Translations under genes and position numbers: made by a program | In this document: piece by piece, positions 1 to 8,332 of the stretch | Layout of the letters: the number at the start of each line of letters is the position of its first letter | Numbering within the stretch: position 1 is the stretch's first letter | Assembly: GCA_030694365.1 (NCBI GenBank) | Contig: JAUXYM010000009.1 | Location: 1 to 36,420, forward strand | Direction of reading: 5' to 3' | Length of the DNA stretch: 36,420 nt | Source of the DNA: Nevskia sp. | Lineage (GTDB): Bacteria > Pseudomonadota > Gammaproteobacteria > Nevskiales > Nevskiaceae | Notes under the pieces: model-generated | Database searches by the model: none | Told to the model about the DNA's origin: nothing | The model's input: only the letters and a program-made list of their open reading frames with translations

Positions 1-234
1 GAAGCCACCAGCGCGCTCGATGCCGAAAGCGAAGCCTTCGTGCAGCGCGGCCTCGAAGCGGCGATGGTCGGCCGCACGACCCTGATCATTGCCCACCGTC
101 TGGCGACCGTGCAGCGCGCCGATCGCATCGTCGTGCTCGAAGCCGGCAGGATCGTCGAGATCGGCACGCCGGCCGAGTTGCTGCACAGCGGCGGCCTGTA
201 CGCGCGGCTGGCGAGCCTGCAGCTGATGGCTTGA
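1..234 (+). CDS. ABC exporter ATP-binding domain, C-terminal end (partial)
   Basis: This is the last 77 codons of a gene whose start lies before the window; the frame is open from base 1 to a TGA at 232-234. The visible residues are the end of an ABC ATPase: the D-loop (SALDAESE) directly after the expected Walker B position, then the H-loop histidine in TTLIIAHRL at visible residue 32, then the usual GRIVEIGT and ELL segment. The H-loop wording and the short tail match MsbA/LapB-type exporters in which the ATPase is fused behind a membrane domain, but the membrane part is not visible, so substrate and exact subfamily cannot be stated. Confidence 0.9.
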   Translation, partial: EATSALDAESEAFVQRGLEAAMVGRTTLIIAHRLATVQRADRIVVLEAGRIVEIGTPAELLHSGGLYARLASLQLMA

Positions 235-322
235 GCAGACGGTGCCAGAACTCTGTTCGCGACCAGCCGTTCAATGCCAAGCAGCCGGATCAATAAGCAC
301 TTGAGTGAATCGAGCCGGTGCC

Positions 323-763
323 TCAAGCCGCCATCTGCAAGGCCGGATTGAACAGTGCGAGAAAGCGGCGGCGCGCTGACCTCGGCACGGCGCACTGCTG
401 CAGGGCGTCGTCGAGACCATCGGCCAGCACGGTCAGCGCGTAGAGATCGGCCTTGTCTTCGCGACGCTCGCTGGGTGCCGGCACGAACAGGACGTTGCGC
501 TGCGGGCCGCCGGCCAGCCAGCTGAAATGGCGCACCAGCATCAGCCGCAAGCGAACGATGTTGATGCCGCTGAAGCGGTGGTTGATGCGGCTGTCGGCGG
601 CGACGATGCCGATGTAGCGCTCGACTATGCCGGCGATGCCGGATTCGCCACCGAGCGCGGCGTGCAGCGCGGCATCACCGCGATGGCCGGCGGCGCGGGC
701 AGCGGCGCACAGCGAATCGAAGCCGTAGATGGCGTGACGGGTGTTGCTGGACCTGTAGTACAT
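323..763 (-). CDS. Hypothetical protein, 146 aa
   Basis: I do not recognise this protein. The ATG at 763 is chosen because GGAG sits 8 nt upstream; two in-frame starts further out (781 and 790) lack such a site. The protein begins MYYRSSNTRHAIYGFDSL, is alanine- and arginine-rich, and has no signal peptide, membrane helix or cysteine motif that I can see. The middle reads like short amphipathic helices, and a segment near residues 26-60 (alternating small residues with a GDAALHAALGG stretch) is loosely ankyrin-like, but that is weak. It stands alone, convergent to the ABC exporter gene and divergent from the SGNH hydrolase gene. Its reading frame is intact and ends with TGA at 323-325. Confidence 0.6.
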   Translation of the reverse strand: MYYRSSNTRHAIYGFDSLCAAARAAGHRGDAALHAALGGESGIAGIVERYIGIVAADSRINHRFSGINIVRLRLMLVRHFSWLAGGPQRNVLFVPAPSERREDKADLYALTVLADGLDDALQQCAVPRSARRRFLALFNPALQMAA

Positions 764-1180
764 GACGATTGCTCCTAGCATGCGCACCACTCAGGGCACG
801 CAGCTTCCACGATGAACATGAACGGACGACGACGATCGAGAGCCGTCATCGGATGCTTTGCAAAAGGCGCGCCGGGTGGCGGCAGCCCCTGCGTCAGCCG
901 GCGCCGGGCGCAGACGGACATCGGGCGCCGCAGCAGCGGCGCAACGACATTCGGCGGCGAACAGACAGAAAGTTCATGGCGGGATCGCGATGGGAATCGG
1001 CGGTGATGGCTGCGCTTGAGCGGAGCCGCAGCGGCTATACGCATGCTGCCAATCGCCGGGCGCCGCGGGAAGTGGTTTTGCGATCAATGCTCAGATCGTT
1101 TTCAAAAGGCGTTCCGGCAGCGACGAGACCAGGCGCGGCCGCGGACGTGATCACCATCACAGCGAATTCAAGGCGAGGGG
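764..1180. other. Divergent intergenic region without a supported gene
   Basis: These 417 bases separate the hypothetical gene on the minus strand from the SGNH gene on the plus strand, so they should carry both promoters, but I see no convincing -35/-10 pair. Several open frames cross it, none with a good ribosome binding site or a recognisable product. It holds one perfect all-GC hairpin: arms 925-931 and 936-942 (GCGCCGC/GCGGCGC) around a 4-nt loop, without a T-tract. Another feature is an AAGG-containing stretch just before 1181, the likely ribosome binding site of the SGNH gene. Confidence 0.5.
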
Positions 1181-2236
1181 ATGCACGGCACCCCGGTTCC
1201 AGCCAAGCTCGGCGCTCACCTGTCTGCGGACGCGACCATGCCGAAGTCGATCGACCTGAAAGAGCTGGAGAACCTGCTGGAGGACGCCGATGTGACGGCG
1301 GATGTCGCGAAACGCTACTTCGACTGCGGCCACGGTCCGGACGGCAAGCTTCAGGTGACATTGCGCCCCGGCGTCGTGGTCACCGCCAGCGGAGGTGACA
1401 GTGGCCAGCGCTACTGGAACTACGTTTTCGATGATCTCGACGGCGGTATTGCCGGCTGGCTGATCCGCACGGAAATGAAGAATCGGCTGAAGAAGTATCG
1501 AAGCAAGATTGCCGCCAACCCGCAGGCGCTGCGCATCGTCGCCGAGGGGGATTCCTGGTTCGAACATCCATTGAACCGCGACCTGCTCGACTACCTGGGC
1601 CGCGAGCTGGATCTCGCCGTGTTCAGCCTGGCCAGCGGTGGCACCACCCTGGAGCAGATGCTCAAGCCCAAGGACTACCTGCAAGCGGTCATCGACGAGA
1701 AGCCATCGGTATTCCTGCTCAGTGCCGGCGGCAATGATTTCCTCGGCAACATCAAGCCTTACCTGGTGCCGTGGACTCCGAAACCCGGCCCCACCAGCAG
1801 CGAATATGACCCGCGCGACTTCGTCAGCGCCCAGTTCGCGACGCTGCTGGTCACGCTCAAGGGTTGGCTGGACACCGTGGTTGGCGACGTGCTCGGCCAG
1901 CGCAGCGTCAAAAGAGTCGTGCTGCACGGCTACGACTACGTCCTGCCGAACGCCGCTGACGACGACCGCTCCGGCGGCTGGGTCGGCAAGCCGATGCGCG
2001 AGCTGAAGATCACTGCCGAATATCTGCAGGCCGGCATCGTTCGGCTGATGATCGATCGCTACTGCGAACTGCTGCAGGCGGTGGCCGCCGATCCGCGCTG
2101 GAAGGGCAAGCTGCGCTTCGTCGACTTCCGTGGCTCGTTGACCCGCGACTACCACTGGTTCGACGAGATCCATCCGGACGCGAAACAGAACCGCAAGCTG
2201 GCGGCGAAGATGGCGTTGACGATCCGCGCAGCCTGA
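1181..2236 (+). CDS. SGNH/GDSL-family hydrolase with N-terminal extension
   Basis: A 351-residue protein with all four SGNH hydrolase blocks: GDSW at 123-126 (Ser125 nucleophile), the block II glycine in SGG at 152-154, GGND at 183-186 (Asn185) and Asp328/His331 in FDEIHPD. Family members hydrolyse ester or acyl bonds on lipids, sugars or cell-wall polymers; the substrate cannot be told here. The catalytic domain starts only near residue 118. The first ~115 residues form an acidic, tryptophan-containing segment that I do not recognise, and there is no signal peptide, so the enzyme is predicted cytoplasmic. The ATG at 1181 has AAGGCGAGG just upstream; an ATG at 1238 (MPKSIDLKEL) is a possible alternative but lacks a good site. 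The gene stands alone and converges on the MFS gene. Confidence 0.85.
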   Translation: MHGTPVPAKLGAHLSADATMPKSIDLKELENLLEDADVTADVAKRYFDCGHGPDGKLQVTLRPGVVVTASGGDSGQRYWNYVFDDLDGGIAGWLIRTEMKNRLKKYRSKIAANPQALRIVAEGDSWFEHPLNRDLLDYLGRELDLAVFSLASGGTTLEQMLKPKDYLQAVIDEKPSVFLLSAGGNDFLGNIKPYLVPWTPKPGPTSSEYDPRDFVSAQFATLLVTLKGWLDTVVGDVLGQRSVKRVVLHGYDYVLPNAADDDRSGGWVGKPMRELKITAEYLQAGIVRLMIDRYCELLQAVAADPRWKGKLRFVDFRGSLTRDYHWFDEIHPDAKQNRKLAAKMALTIRAA

Positions 2237-2251
2237 GTCCCGGCTGAGGCG

Positions 2252-2285
2252 GCTGGCGCTGCTTCAGCTCAGCCGCAGCGCCAGC
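2252..2285. terminator. Inverted repeat between convergent genes, possible bidirectional terminator
   Basis: A perfect 10-bp inverted repeat (GCTGGCGCTG at 2252-2261 and CAGCGCCAGC at 2276-2285) with a 14-nt loop sits just after the SGNH stop and runs across the last codons of the MFS gene. It is placed where a shared terminator of two convergent genes would lie, but neither side has a clear T-tract, so intrinsic termination would be weak. Confidence 0.4.
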
Positions 2286-3577
2286 AGATCCTTCGATCGT
2301 CGCCAGACACCGGCGACGATCGCCAGGGTGATGGTGCCGCCGATCAGCACCGAACGCGTCGCACCGAAGATCGCTGCCGAGGTGCCGGCCTGGAAGGCGC
2401 CGAGTTCGTTCGATGAGCTGATGAAAATGCTGTTGACCGCGAGCACGCGGCCACGAAGATGATCTGGCGGCATCATCTGCAGGATGGTGCCGCGGATCAC
2501 CACGCTGATCGAATCGAAGGCACCGCTGGCGCACAGCGCCGCCACCGACAGCCACAGGCTGCGCGACAGGCCGAAGACCAGAATCGACACGCCGAAGCCG
2601 GCGACTGCGATCAGCAGATTGCGCCAGGCCTTGAACATCGGCGGATAGCGCGTACACAACAGCACGGTGACCATCGCGCCGACTGCCGGCGCTGCACGCA
2701 GCACGCCGAGGCCCTGGGCGCCGATGTTCAGCACGTCCTCGGCGAACACCGGCAGGATGGCGACGACGCCGCCGAACAGCACCGAGAACAGGTCCAGCGA
2801 AATCGAATACAGAATGATCTTCGACTGGAACACGAAGCGGATGCCGACCGCCAGACTTTGCCAGACCGATTCCTGCTGCTCGGCGGCACTCAGCTGCGGC
2901 GGTCGTGGCTTGATCCGCGCGTACATCACCGCCTGCAGCAGCAGTAGTGCGCAGACGCCAAGCAGACTCGCCGACAGGCCGACGCCGGCATACAGGAAGC
3001 CGCCGGTCACCGGGCCGAGAATGGTGCCGGCCTGCCACAGGGCGCTGCTCCAGGCGGTGGCGTTCGCGTAGTGCTCGCGCGGCACCAGGAAACCCTTCAG
3101 CGAACTGACCGCCGGGGTCAGGAAGCCGCGCGCCAGCCCGAGCGCGGCAACCACGCCGTAGCAGCAGGCCAGCAGCAGGGGCTGACTCAGGTTGCTGCGG
3201 ATCTGCGGCTGCATCAGCCAGGTCAGGAACAGCGAGCCGACGAAGATGAAGCTCAGCGCCAGCAGCATGATGCTGCGCTTGTCGCGACGATCGGCGACAT
3301 GGCCGCCGAACAGGGCCACCGCCATGAACGGCAGCGCTTCGGCGAGGCCGAGCAGGCCGAGCACGAAGGGATCGTGGGTGATCAGATACAGCTCGTAGGC
3401 GATGGCGATTTCCTGCACCGTCATCGCGATCGTGAACAGGAAGCTGCCGGCGATCAGGTTGCGGTATTCCGGGAAGCGCAGCGCGGCGAAAGCATCGGCG
3501 CGTACTGAGGGTGCAGCAGGAGTTTCAGTCAAGGCAGGCTCAGGCAGATTCGGCGTCGTCGCGGTCGCCAGCGCCAT
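2264..3577 (-). CDS. MFS transporter, EntS/MFS_3-like exporter
   Basis: A 437-residue hydrophobic protein with the alternating pattern of about 12 membrane helices of the major facilitator superfamily. After a ~45-residue polar N-terminus, helix 1 begins around FRNLIAGSFLF-like sequence, and the loop between helices 2 and 3 carries the family motif A (GHVADRRDKR). Overall wording (RFPEYRNL start, ARGFLTPAVSSLKG, the late RGRVLAVNSIF segment) resembles the EntS/MFS_3 group of putative drug, siderophore or metabolite exporters; the substrate is unknown. The first 38 bases overlap the 3' end of rsmI in another frame, so the two genes are probably co-transcribed. A start further inside the gene would avoid the overlap, but no good ATG is present before the first helix. 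Confidence 0.85.
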   Translation of the reverse strand: MALATATTPNLPEPALTETPAAPSVRADAFAALRFPEYRNLIAGSFLFTIAMTVQEIAIAYELYLITHDPFVLGLLGLAEALPFMAVALFGGHVADRRDKRSIMLLALSFIFVGSLFLTWLMQPQIRSNLSQPLLLACCYGVVAALGLARGFLTPAVSSLKGFLVPREHYANATAWSSALWQAGTILGPVTGGFLYAGVGLSASLLGVCALLLLQAVMYARIKPRPPQLSAAEQQESVWQSLAVGIRFVFQSKIILYSISLDLFSVLFGGVVAILPVFAEDVLNIGAQGLGVLRAAPAVGAMVTVLLCTRYPPMFKAWRNLLIAVAGFGVSILVFGLSRSLWLSVAALCASGAFDSISVVIRGTILQMMPPDHLRGRVLAVNSIFISSSNELGAFQAGTSAAIFGATRSVLIGGTITLAIVAGVWRRSKDLLALRLS

Positions 3578-4448
3578 CCCCGGCGATCTTCAGCGCCAAC
3601 TGGTACAGCGGCTTCTTGGCAGCACCGGTGATCTCGGCGGCCAGCCGGGCGGCGCGGGACGCCGGCAGCTCGGCGAGCAGCAGGCGCAGCACCCGTTCGG
3701 CTTCGGGATCGGCCCCATCGTTGGCGACTTCCGGCGCGCCTTCGACGATCAGCACGAACTCGCCGCGGCCGCGGTTAGGGTCTTCGCGCTGCCAGACGCA
3801 CAGCTCGGCGGCCGGCAGGGTGATGCTCTGCTCGAAGCGCTTGGTCAGCTCGCGCGCCAGGCAGACACGGCGCTCAGGCCCGAGCACGGCGACCAGGTCA
3901 TTGAGGCTGTCCTCGATGCGATGGGTCGATTCGTAGTAGATCGCCGTCCGTGGCTCGGCCTTGATCAGCTCGAAGGCGGCACGACGAGCACCGGATTTGG
4001 CCGGCAGAAAGCCGGCAAACACGAAGCGATCGGTCGGCAGACCCGATACCGACAGGGCGGCGATCGCGGCACACGGCCCGGGCACGGTGTAGACGGCGCG
4101 CCCTGCGGCACGCGCGGCGCGCACCAGCGCATAACCGGGATCGGAAATCAGCGGCGTGCCGGCATCGGAGACCACGGCCAGCGTGGCACCATCGGCGAGT
4201 TCACGGATCAGGCCTTCGGCGATCCGCGTCTCGTTGTGATCGTGCAGCGCCACCAGCCCGCCGGGCGGCGTGCGGATGCCGAAGTGGGCAAGCAAGGCCG
4301 AGGTGGTGCGGGTGTCTTCGGCGGCGATGCGGCTGACTGCGCCCAGCACCGCCTGCGCGCGCGGCGACAGATCGCCGAGATTGCCGATCGGCGTCGCCAC
4401 GACATACAGCGCGCCGGGTTCGAGACTGGCGTCACCGGAGACATTCAT
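3540..4448 (-). CDS. rsmI: 16S rRNA (cytidine(1402)-2'-O)-methyltransferase RsmI
   Basis: RsmI methylates the ribose of C1402 in 16S rRNA using S-adenosylmethionine, fine-tuning the decoding centre. The 302-residue protein shows the tetrapyrrole-methylase fold: GALYVVATPIGNLGDLSPRA at the N-terminus, AAEDTRTT, the LHDHNE motif, VSDAGTPLISDPG and the VPGP loop, then FAGFLP and the YESTHRI segment. The family usually has about 285-290 residues, so the length is normal. It starts divergently from lpoA only 65 bp away, the same arrangement as yraL/yraM in E. coli. The ribosome binding site is weak. The gene is followed by, and overlaps, the MFS gene. Confidence 0.97.
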   Translation of the reverse strand: MNVSGDASLEPGALYVVATPIGNLGDLSPRAQAVLGAVSRIAAEDTRTTSALLAHFGIRTPPGGLVALHDHNETRIAEGLIRELADGATLAVVSDAGTPLISDPGYALVRAARAAGRAVYTVPGPCAAIAALSVSGLPTDRFVFAGFLPAKSGARRAAFELIKAEPRTAIYYESTHRIEDSLNDLVAVLGPERRVCLARELTKRFEQSITLPAAELCVWQREDPNRGRGEFVLIVEGAPEVANDGADPEAERVLRLLLAELPASRAARLAAEITGAAKKPLYQLALKIAGDGAGDRDDAESA

Positions 4449-4513
4449 CGACGCATGCCCGACGGGACTGCAACGGGGATCAACTGCAAAAAGGCCATGT
4501 CATACTTTACTTG
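4449..4513. promoter_or_regulatory. Short divergent promoter region between rsmI and lpoA
   Basis: Only 65 bases lie between the two divergent start codons, so the promoters of rsmI and lpoA must overlap here or extend into the coding regions. On the plus strand a CATACT near 4500 is a possible -10 of lpoA, but no good -35 is found at the right distance. I cannot assign either promoter firmly. Confidence 0.35.
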
Positions 4514-6541
4514 ATGACATCCCATGACTCCGTTTCTGCCCCGGCCCAAGCACGCCTGCGGCGCGCCCTGCCGGCGCTGATGCTGCTCGGCCTGACCGCC
4601 TGCAGTGCAACCAGTACCGGCATTGTCAAACGCTATCCGGGCATCTACGGCGATGCGCCGGCGACAGCGCCGAGCTATGGCGGCGGCGCAACGGCCGATG
4701 CCGAAGCCGCGCTCGCCCGGGGGGATGCCGCCGCAGCCGCGCGCAGCTACCAGGCCGCAGCCGCCGATGCGACACCGGAACTGGCGGCGGACTATCGCCT
4801 GCGTGCTGCGGATGCTTCGCTGGTGGCACGCGATCCGTTCCGAGCCGACCAGATTCTCGACCAGATTCCGGCCCAGACCCGCGATCCGCAGTTGCAGACC
4901 CGCTACCGCCTGCTGCGCGCGCAATCGGCCTTGATGCGCAACGACTCGCCACGGGCACTGCGCCTGTTGCCGGTGGGCGATCCGGGTGGCGATCCGCAAC
5001 TGGCGGAGCGTCAATTGCTGGTTCGGGCCCAGGCCCAGGCGCGCAGCAACGACCCACTCGGCCTGACCCAGAGCCTGGTGCTGCGCGAGCGTTACCTGGG
5101 CGGCATCGTGGCGCTCAACGGCAATCGCGAAACGCTGTGGAACCTGCTCCAGGGCACCACTCTCGATGCCGCAACCATGGGCCGCGCCGCCAGCCTGCCG
5201 CCGGTCAGCCGAGGCTGGCTGGAACTGGCCGCGCTGCATCGCCGCCGCGCCTCGTTCGGCGATTTCGATCTCTGGCGCCGACGCTATCCCCTGCATCCGG
5301 GCGAAGAGCGCCTCGCCGCGCTGTATGCAGCGCCGCCGCTGACCATGGCAGCGGCGTTGACGCCGGCCGAAGCGGCGCTGCAGGCATCGACGCCCTACGG
5401 AACGCTGGCCGCGCCCCAGCCCGGCGGATACTTCCCGGACGTGACCGCCGGTGCGCCCCTGGCCCATGGCCAGAACATCGCCCTGCTGCTGCCGCAGACC
5501 GGGCCGCAGGCCGTCTTCGCCGATGCGCTGCGCGCCGGCTATGCCAGCGCCGCTGCCAGCGCCGGCTCGGCACCGGCGCGCATCTACGAGCCTTCCGCCT
5601 ACGGCCAGGCCGTCAGCGATGGCACCGGCACCGTGGTTGGACCGCTGCTCAAGGACAACCTGACCCTGCTGGCGCAGTCGCCGGCACTGCCGGTGCCGGT
5701 GCTCGGCCTGAACTATCTGGATAGCAATCGCCGCGCCCCGCCCGGCCTCTACCAGTTCGGGCTGGCACCCGAAGATGAGGCCCGCGCCGCTGCCGAAGAT
5801 GCGATGTCGCGCGGCCTGCGGCGGGCGCTGTCGATGACCCCGTCCAGCGACTGGGGCAACCGCGTGCAGTTCGCCTTCGAGACCCGTCTGCGCGAACTCG
5901 GTGGCGTCGTTGTCGAAGTTGGCCACTACTCCGGCGAGCCGCAGGCCTGGTCGGACCCGGTGCGCAAGCTGCTCCGTTATGTGGCGATCGACGACAAGAA
6001 GAAGGCGGCCGAAGCGCGCGCCAAGGCCGGGCCGGATATCGACCCGCAGCGGCGCAACGATTTCGATTTCGTGTTCATCGCCGGTCGTGCCTCCCAGGCC
6101 CGGGTGCTGTGGCCGCTGTTCCGTTACTACCACGCCGACCGCACGCCGGTGTACGCCACGGCGGCCGTCAACGAAGGCCCGGGCGACGGCGATCTCCGCA
6201 GCATCCGTTTCTGCGATGTGCCCTGGTTGCTGGACCTCGGCGGCCCGCTGCAGCCACTGCGCGACGCGGCACTGAACGGCCGTAGCCGGGAAGCCGCACG
6301 CTTCTATGCTTTCGGTGCCGATGCCTGGCTGCTGGCCAGCCGCATCGCCCATAACGCGCTCAAGCCCGGCGATCTGCTGCCCGGTGCCACCGGCATGCTC
6401 AGCGTCGAAACCAGCGGCGTCATCCGCCGCAAGCTGGCCTGCGCCAGGATGACCAATGGCGGCGATCCGGCCGCGCTCGGTCCTGCGCTCGGGAGTGGGT
6501 CCGGTATCGGGCTCGCTCCCGAATTGACCTCACCGCCGTGA
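4514..6541 (+). CDS. lpoA: Penicillin-binding protein activator LpoA-like lipoprotein
   Basis: LpoA is an outer-membrane lipoprotein that reaches through the periplasm to stimulate the peptidoglycan synthase PBP1A. This 675-residue protein has a lipoprotein signal with lipobox LTAC (Cys30). It is followed by an alanine-rich helical repeat region (about residues 50-260, TPR-like), then a periplasmic-binding-protein-like domain from about residue 315 (HGQNIALLLPQTGP) to the end. The FDFVFIAGRASQARVLWPLF and TPVYATAAVNEG segments are typical of the C-terminal domain. The ATG at 4514 is used; a TTG directly before it is also open. The gene is divergent from rsmI and overlaps yraN by 4 bp, the conserved gammaproteobacterial order. 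Sequence and synteny both support the name. Confidence 0.93.
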   Translation: MTSHDSVSAPAQARLRRALPALMLLGLTACSATSTGIVKRYPGIYGDAPATAPSYGGGATADAEAALARGDAAAAARSYQAAAADATPELAADYRLRAADASLVARDPFRADQILDQIPAQTRDPQLQTRYRLLRAQSALMRNDSPRALRLLPVGDPGGDPQLAERQLLVRAQAQARSNDPLGLTQSLVLRERYLGGIVALNGNRETLWNLLQGTTLDAATMGRAASLPPVSRGWLELAALHRRRASFGDFDLWRRRYPLHPGEERLAALYAAPPLTMAAALTPAEAALQASTPYGTLAAPQPGGYFPDVTAGAPLAHGQNIALLLPQTGPQAVFADALRAGYASAAASAGSAPARIYEPSAYGQAVSDGTGTVVGPLLKDNLTLLAQSPALPVPVLGLNYLDSNRRAPPGLYQFGLAPEDEARAAAEDAMSRGLRRALSMTPSSDWGNRVQFAFETRLRELGGVVVEVGHYSGEPQAWSDPVRKLLRYVAIDDKKKAAEARAKAGPDIDPQRRNDFDFVFIAGRASQARVLWPLFRYYHADRTPVYATAAVNEGPGDGDLRSIRFCDVPWLLDLGGPLQPLRDAALNGRSREAARFYAFGADAWLLASRIAHNALKPGDLLPGATGMLSVETSGVIRRKLACARMTNGGDPAALGPALGSGSGIGLAPELTSPP

Positions 6542-6888
6542 ACTGGCTGCGCGGTGCCGACGCCGAAACGCGGGCACTGCGCCACCTGGAACGCCAGGGC
6601 CTGAAGCTGGTCAGCCGCAACTGGCGCTGCAAGGGCGGCGAACTGGACCTGGTGATGCGCGACGGCGAAGCGCTGGCGATCGTTGAAGTGCGCAGCCGCG
6701 CAAGCAGCGGTTACGGATCGGCAATCGAATCGGTCGATGCCCGCAAGCGCGGCCATCTGGTCCACGCCACGCGGCTGTTCCTCGCCGCCCACGCCGAACA
6801 TGCGCAGCGCGAAATCCGTTTCGATGTCGTCGCCCTTGACGGCGATCAACTGCACTGGCTGAAGGCCGCTTTCGATGTCGACGCCTGA
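6538..6888 (+). CDS. yraN: YraN family protein (UPF0102, nuclease-like)
   Basis: A 116-residue protein of the UPF0102/YraN family, which has a restriction-endonuclease-like fold but no settled function. The visible core is AETRALRHLERQGLKLVSRN, then GGELDLVMRDG, VEVRSRASSGYG and RFDVVAL. The acidic residues in GGELDL and the VEVR pair fill the positions of a D/E...ExK-type active site, with Arg in place of the usual Lys. It starts at GTG 6538, overlapping the lpoA stop (GTGA), so it is probably translated by coupling. It is slightly shorter than the 131-residue E. coli protein because the N-terminal tail is missing. It also overlaps the next gene by 14 bp. Confidence 0.92.
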   Translation: MNWLRGADAETRALRHLERQGLKLVSRNWRCKGGELDLVMRDGEALAIVEVRSRASSGYGSAIESVDARKRGHLVHATRLFLAAHAEHAQREIRFDVVALDGDQLHWLKAAFDVDA

Positions 6889-8296
6889 AACCGTCCGTCC
6901 CGATATCGAACTGCCGGCCAAGGTCTCGCGCCAGCTACGCGGGCTGCTGCCGCCAGACCGGCTACTGCTCGACCCCGCCGATCGCCTCGCCTACGGCTAC
7001 GACAACAGCCGCCGGGTGGCGATGCCGCAGGCAGTGGCGCTGGCCGCTACCGTCGACGAAGTACAAGCGCTGATTGACTGCTGCCGCGAGCACGCGCTGC
7101 CGCTGATCGCCCGTGGCCGGGGCACCAATACCACCGGTGCCACGGTGCCGATCCACGGCGGCGTGGTGCTGTCGCTGGAGCGGATGAACAAGCTGCTGCG
7201 GGTATTGCCGGGCGATCGCCTGCTCGAATGCGAAGCCGGCACCTTGAACGGCGATGTGCAGCGTGTAGCCGCGAAGCACGGCCTGTTCTGGGCACCGGAT
7301 CCGACCAGCAGTGGCTACTCGACGGTCGGCGGCAACCTCGCCTGCGGTGCCGGCGGCCCACGCGCGGTGAAGTACGGCACGGCGCGCGACAACGTCCTCG
7401 GCCTGCGCGTAATCGCCGGCACCGGCAGCCGGCTGAAGACCGGCTGCTACACGACCAAGGGCGTGGTCGGCTACGACCTGACGCGCCTGCTGATCGGCTC
7501 CGAAGGCACCCTGGCGGTGATCACCCAGGCAGCGCTGAAGCTGCTGCCGAAGCCGGAAACCACACGCACCCTGCGCGCGGCTTATCGCGATGTCGAGGCA
7601 GCCGCCGCAGCGGTCGCGCGGCTGATGGCGCAGCCGGAAACGCCGAGCGCGCTGGAATTCCTCGATGGCGATGCCGTGCAACTGGCGCAGGCGCATCGCG
7701 ACTGCGGCCTCGATTCCAACTGCGGCGCGCTGCTGCTGATCGAATGCGATGGCAGCCATGCCGGCATCGCCGCTGTGGTCGCGGCCGTCAGCGCGGCGGC
7801 CAACGGCGACGGCCTGATCGATCTGCGCGCCGCGCAATCGGAAGCCGAGGCGGAAGACCTGTGGGCTGCGCGCAAGGCGCTGTCGCCGGCACTGCGCAGC
7901 CTGGCGCCGAAGAAGGTCAATGAGGATGTCGCGGTGCCGGTGTCGCGGCTGCCGGAGCTGATCCGTGGCGTCGCGGCGCTGTCGAAACAGCATGGCATCC
8001 GCATCGTCTGCTTCGGCCATGCCGGCAATGGCAACATCCACGTCAACCTGCTCGCCAACCCGGACGATCCGGCGCAGATACTGGCGATCGAAGCCTGTCT
8101 GCATGCGGTGTTCCGCCTGGTGCTGAGTCTGGAAGGCACCTTGTCCGGCGAACATGGTGTCGGCATCGACAAGCGCGCCTTCGTCGCCTGGGAAATCGAT
8201 GCGCCGACCCTGTCGATGATGCAGGCGGTGAAGCGGACCTTCGATCCGGCCGGCATTCTCAATCCGGGCAAGGCGCTGCCCGCCCCGCCCGCCTGA
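6875..8296 (+). CDS. FAD-linked oxidase, GlcD/D-2-hydroxyacid dehydrogenase family
   Basis: A 473-residue flavoprotein of the GlcD/DLD/D2HGDH type, which oxidises D-2-hydroxyacids such as D-lactate, glycolate or D-2-hydroxyglutarate and passes electrons to a quinone or flavoprotein. The N-terminal PCMH FAD-binding domain shows PLIARGRGTNTTGATVP and later APDPTSS followed by VGGNLACGAGG. The C-terminal cap carries the metal and substrate motifs GHAGNGNIHVN and GEHGVGIDK. No signal peptide, membrane helix or Fe-S cysteine motif is seen, so it is a single-subunit enzyme. Sequence alone does not fix the substrate. It starts inside the last codons of yraN (14-bp overlap), hence it belongs to the lpoA operon. 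Confidence 0.9.
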   Translation: MSTPETVRPDIELPAKVSRQLRGLLPPDRLLLDPADRLAYGYDNSRRVAMPQAVALAATVDEVQALIDCCREHALPLIARGRGTNTTGATVPIHGGVVLSLERMNKLLRVLPGDRLLECEAGTLNGDVQRVAAKHGLFWAPDPTSSGYSTVGGNLACGAGGPRAVKYGTARDNVLGLRVIAGTGSRLKTGCYTTKGVVGYDLTRLLIGSEGTLAVITQAALKLLPKPETTRTLRAAYRDVEAAAAAVARLMAQPETPSALEFLDGDAVQLAQAHRDCGLDSNCGALLLIECDGSHAGIAAVVAAVSAAANGDGLIDLRAAQSEAEAEDLWAARKALSPALRSLAPKKVNEDVAVPVSRLPELIRGVAALSKQHGIRIVCFGHAGNGNIHVNLLANPDDPAQILAIEACLHAVFRLVLSLEGTLSGEHGVGIDKRAFVAWEIDAPTLSMMQAVKRTFDPAGILNPGKALPAPPA

Positions 8297-8329
8297 ACGA
8301 GCACGGAACGAGCACGGAACGAGCACGGA
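8297..8329 (+). repeat. Three perfect tandem copies of an 11-bp unit
   Basis: Between the stop of the FAD oxidase gene and the start of the MOSC gene lie exactly three head-to-tail copies of ACGAGCACGGA (8297-8307, 8308-8318, 8319-8329), followed by a partial fourth (ACGATGG) that contains the MOSC start codon. The spacer consists of nothing else, and the GGA at the end of the third copy is the only Shine-Dalgarno-like sequence for the next gene. Confidence 0.9.
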
Positions 8330-8332
8330 ACG

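Noticed and set aside
764..1180. Possible gene in the divergent gap (several frames of 60-210 codons)
   Set aside because: Frames overlap on both strands, are Arg/Ser-rich, and none has a good start or recognisable product.
3402..4514. 370-codon open frame on the plus strand opposite rsmI
   Set aside because: Shadow of rsmI; Gly/Arg/Gln-rich and without recognisable domains.
4445..6352. 635-codon open frame on the minus strand opposite lpoA
   Set aside because: Low-complexity Arg/Gln/Gly/Ala composition typical of an antisense shadow in GC-rich DNA; lpoA on the plus strand has lipobox, domain motifs and synteny.
6962..8326. 454-codon open frame on the minus strand opposite the FAD oxidase
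   Set aside because: Shadow frame; the plus strand encodes clear flavoprotein motifs over the entire stretch.
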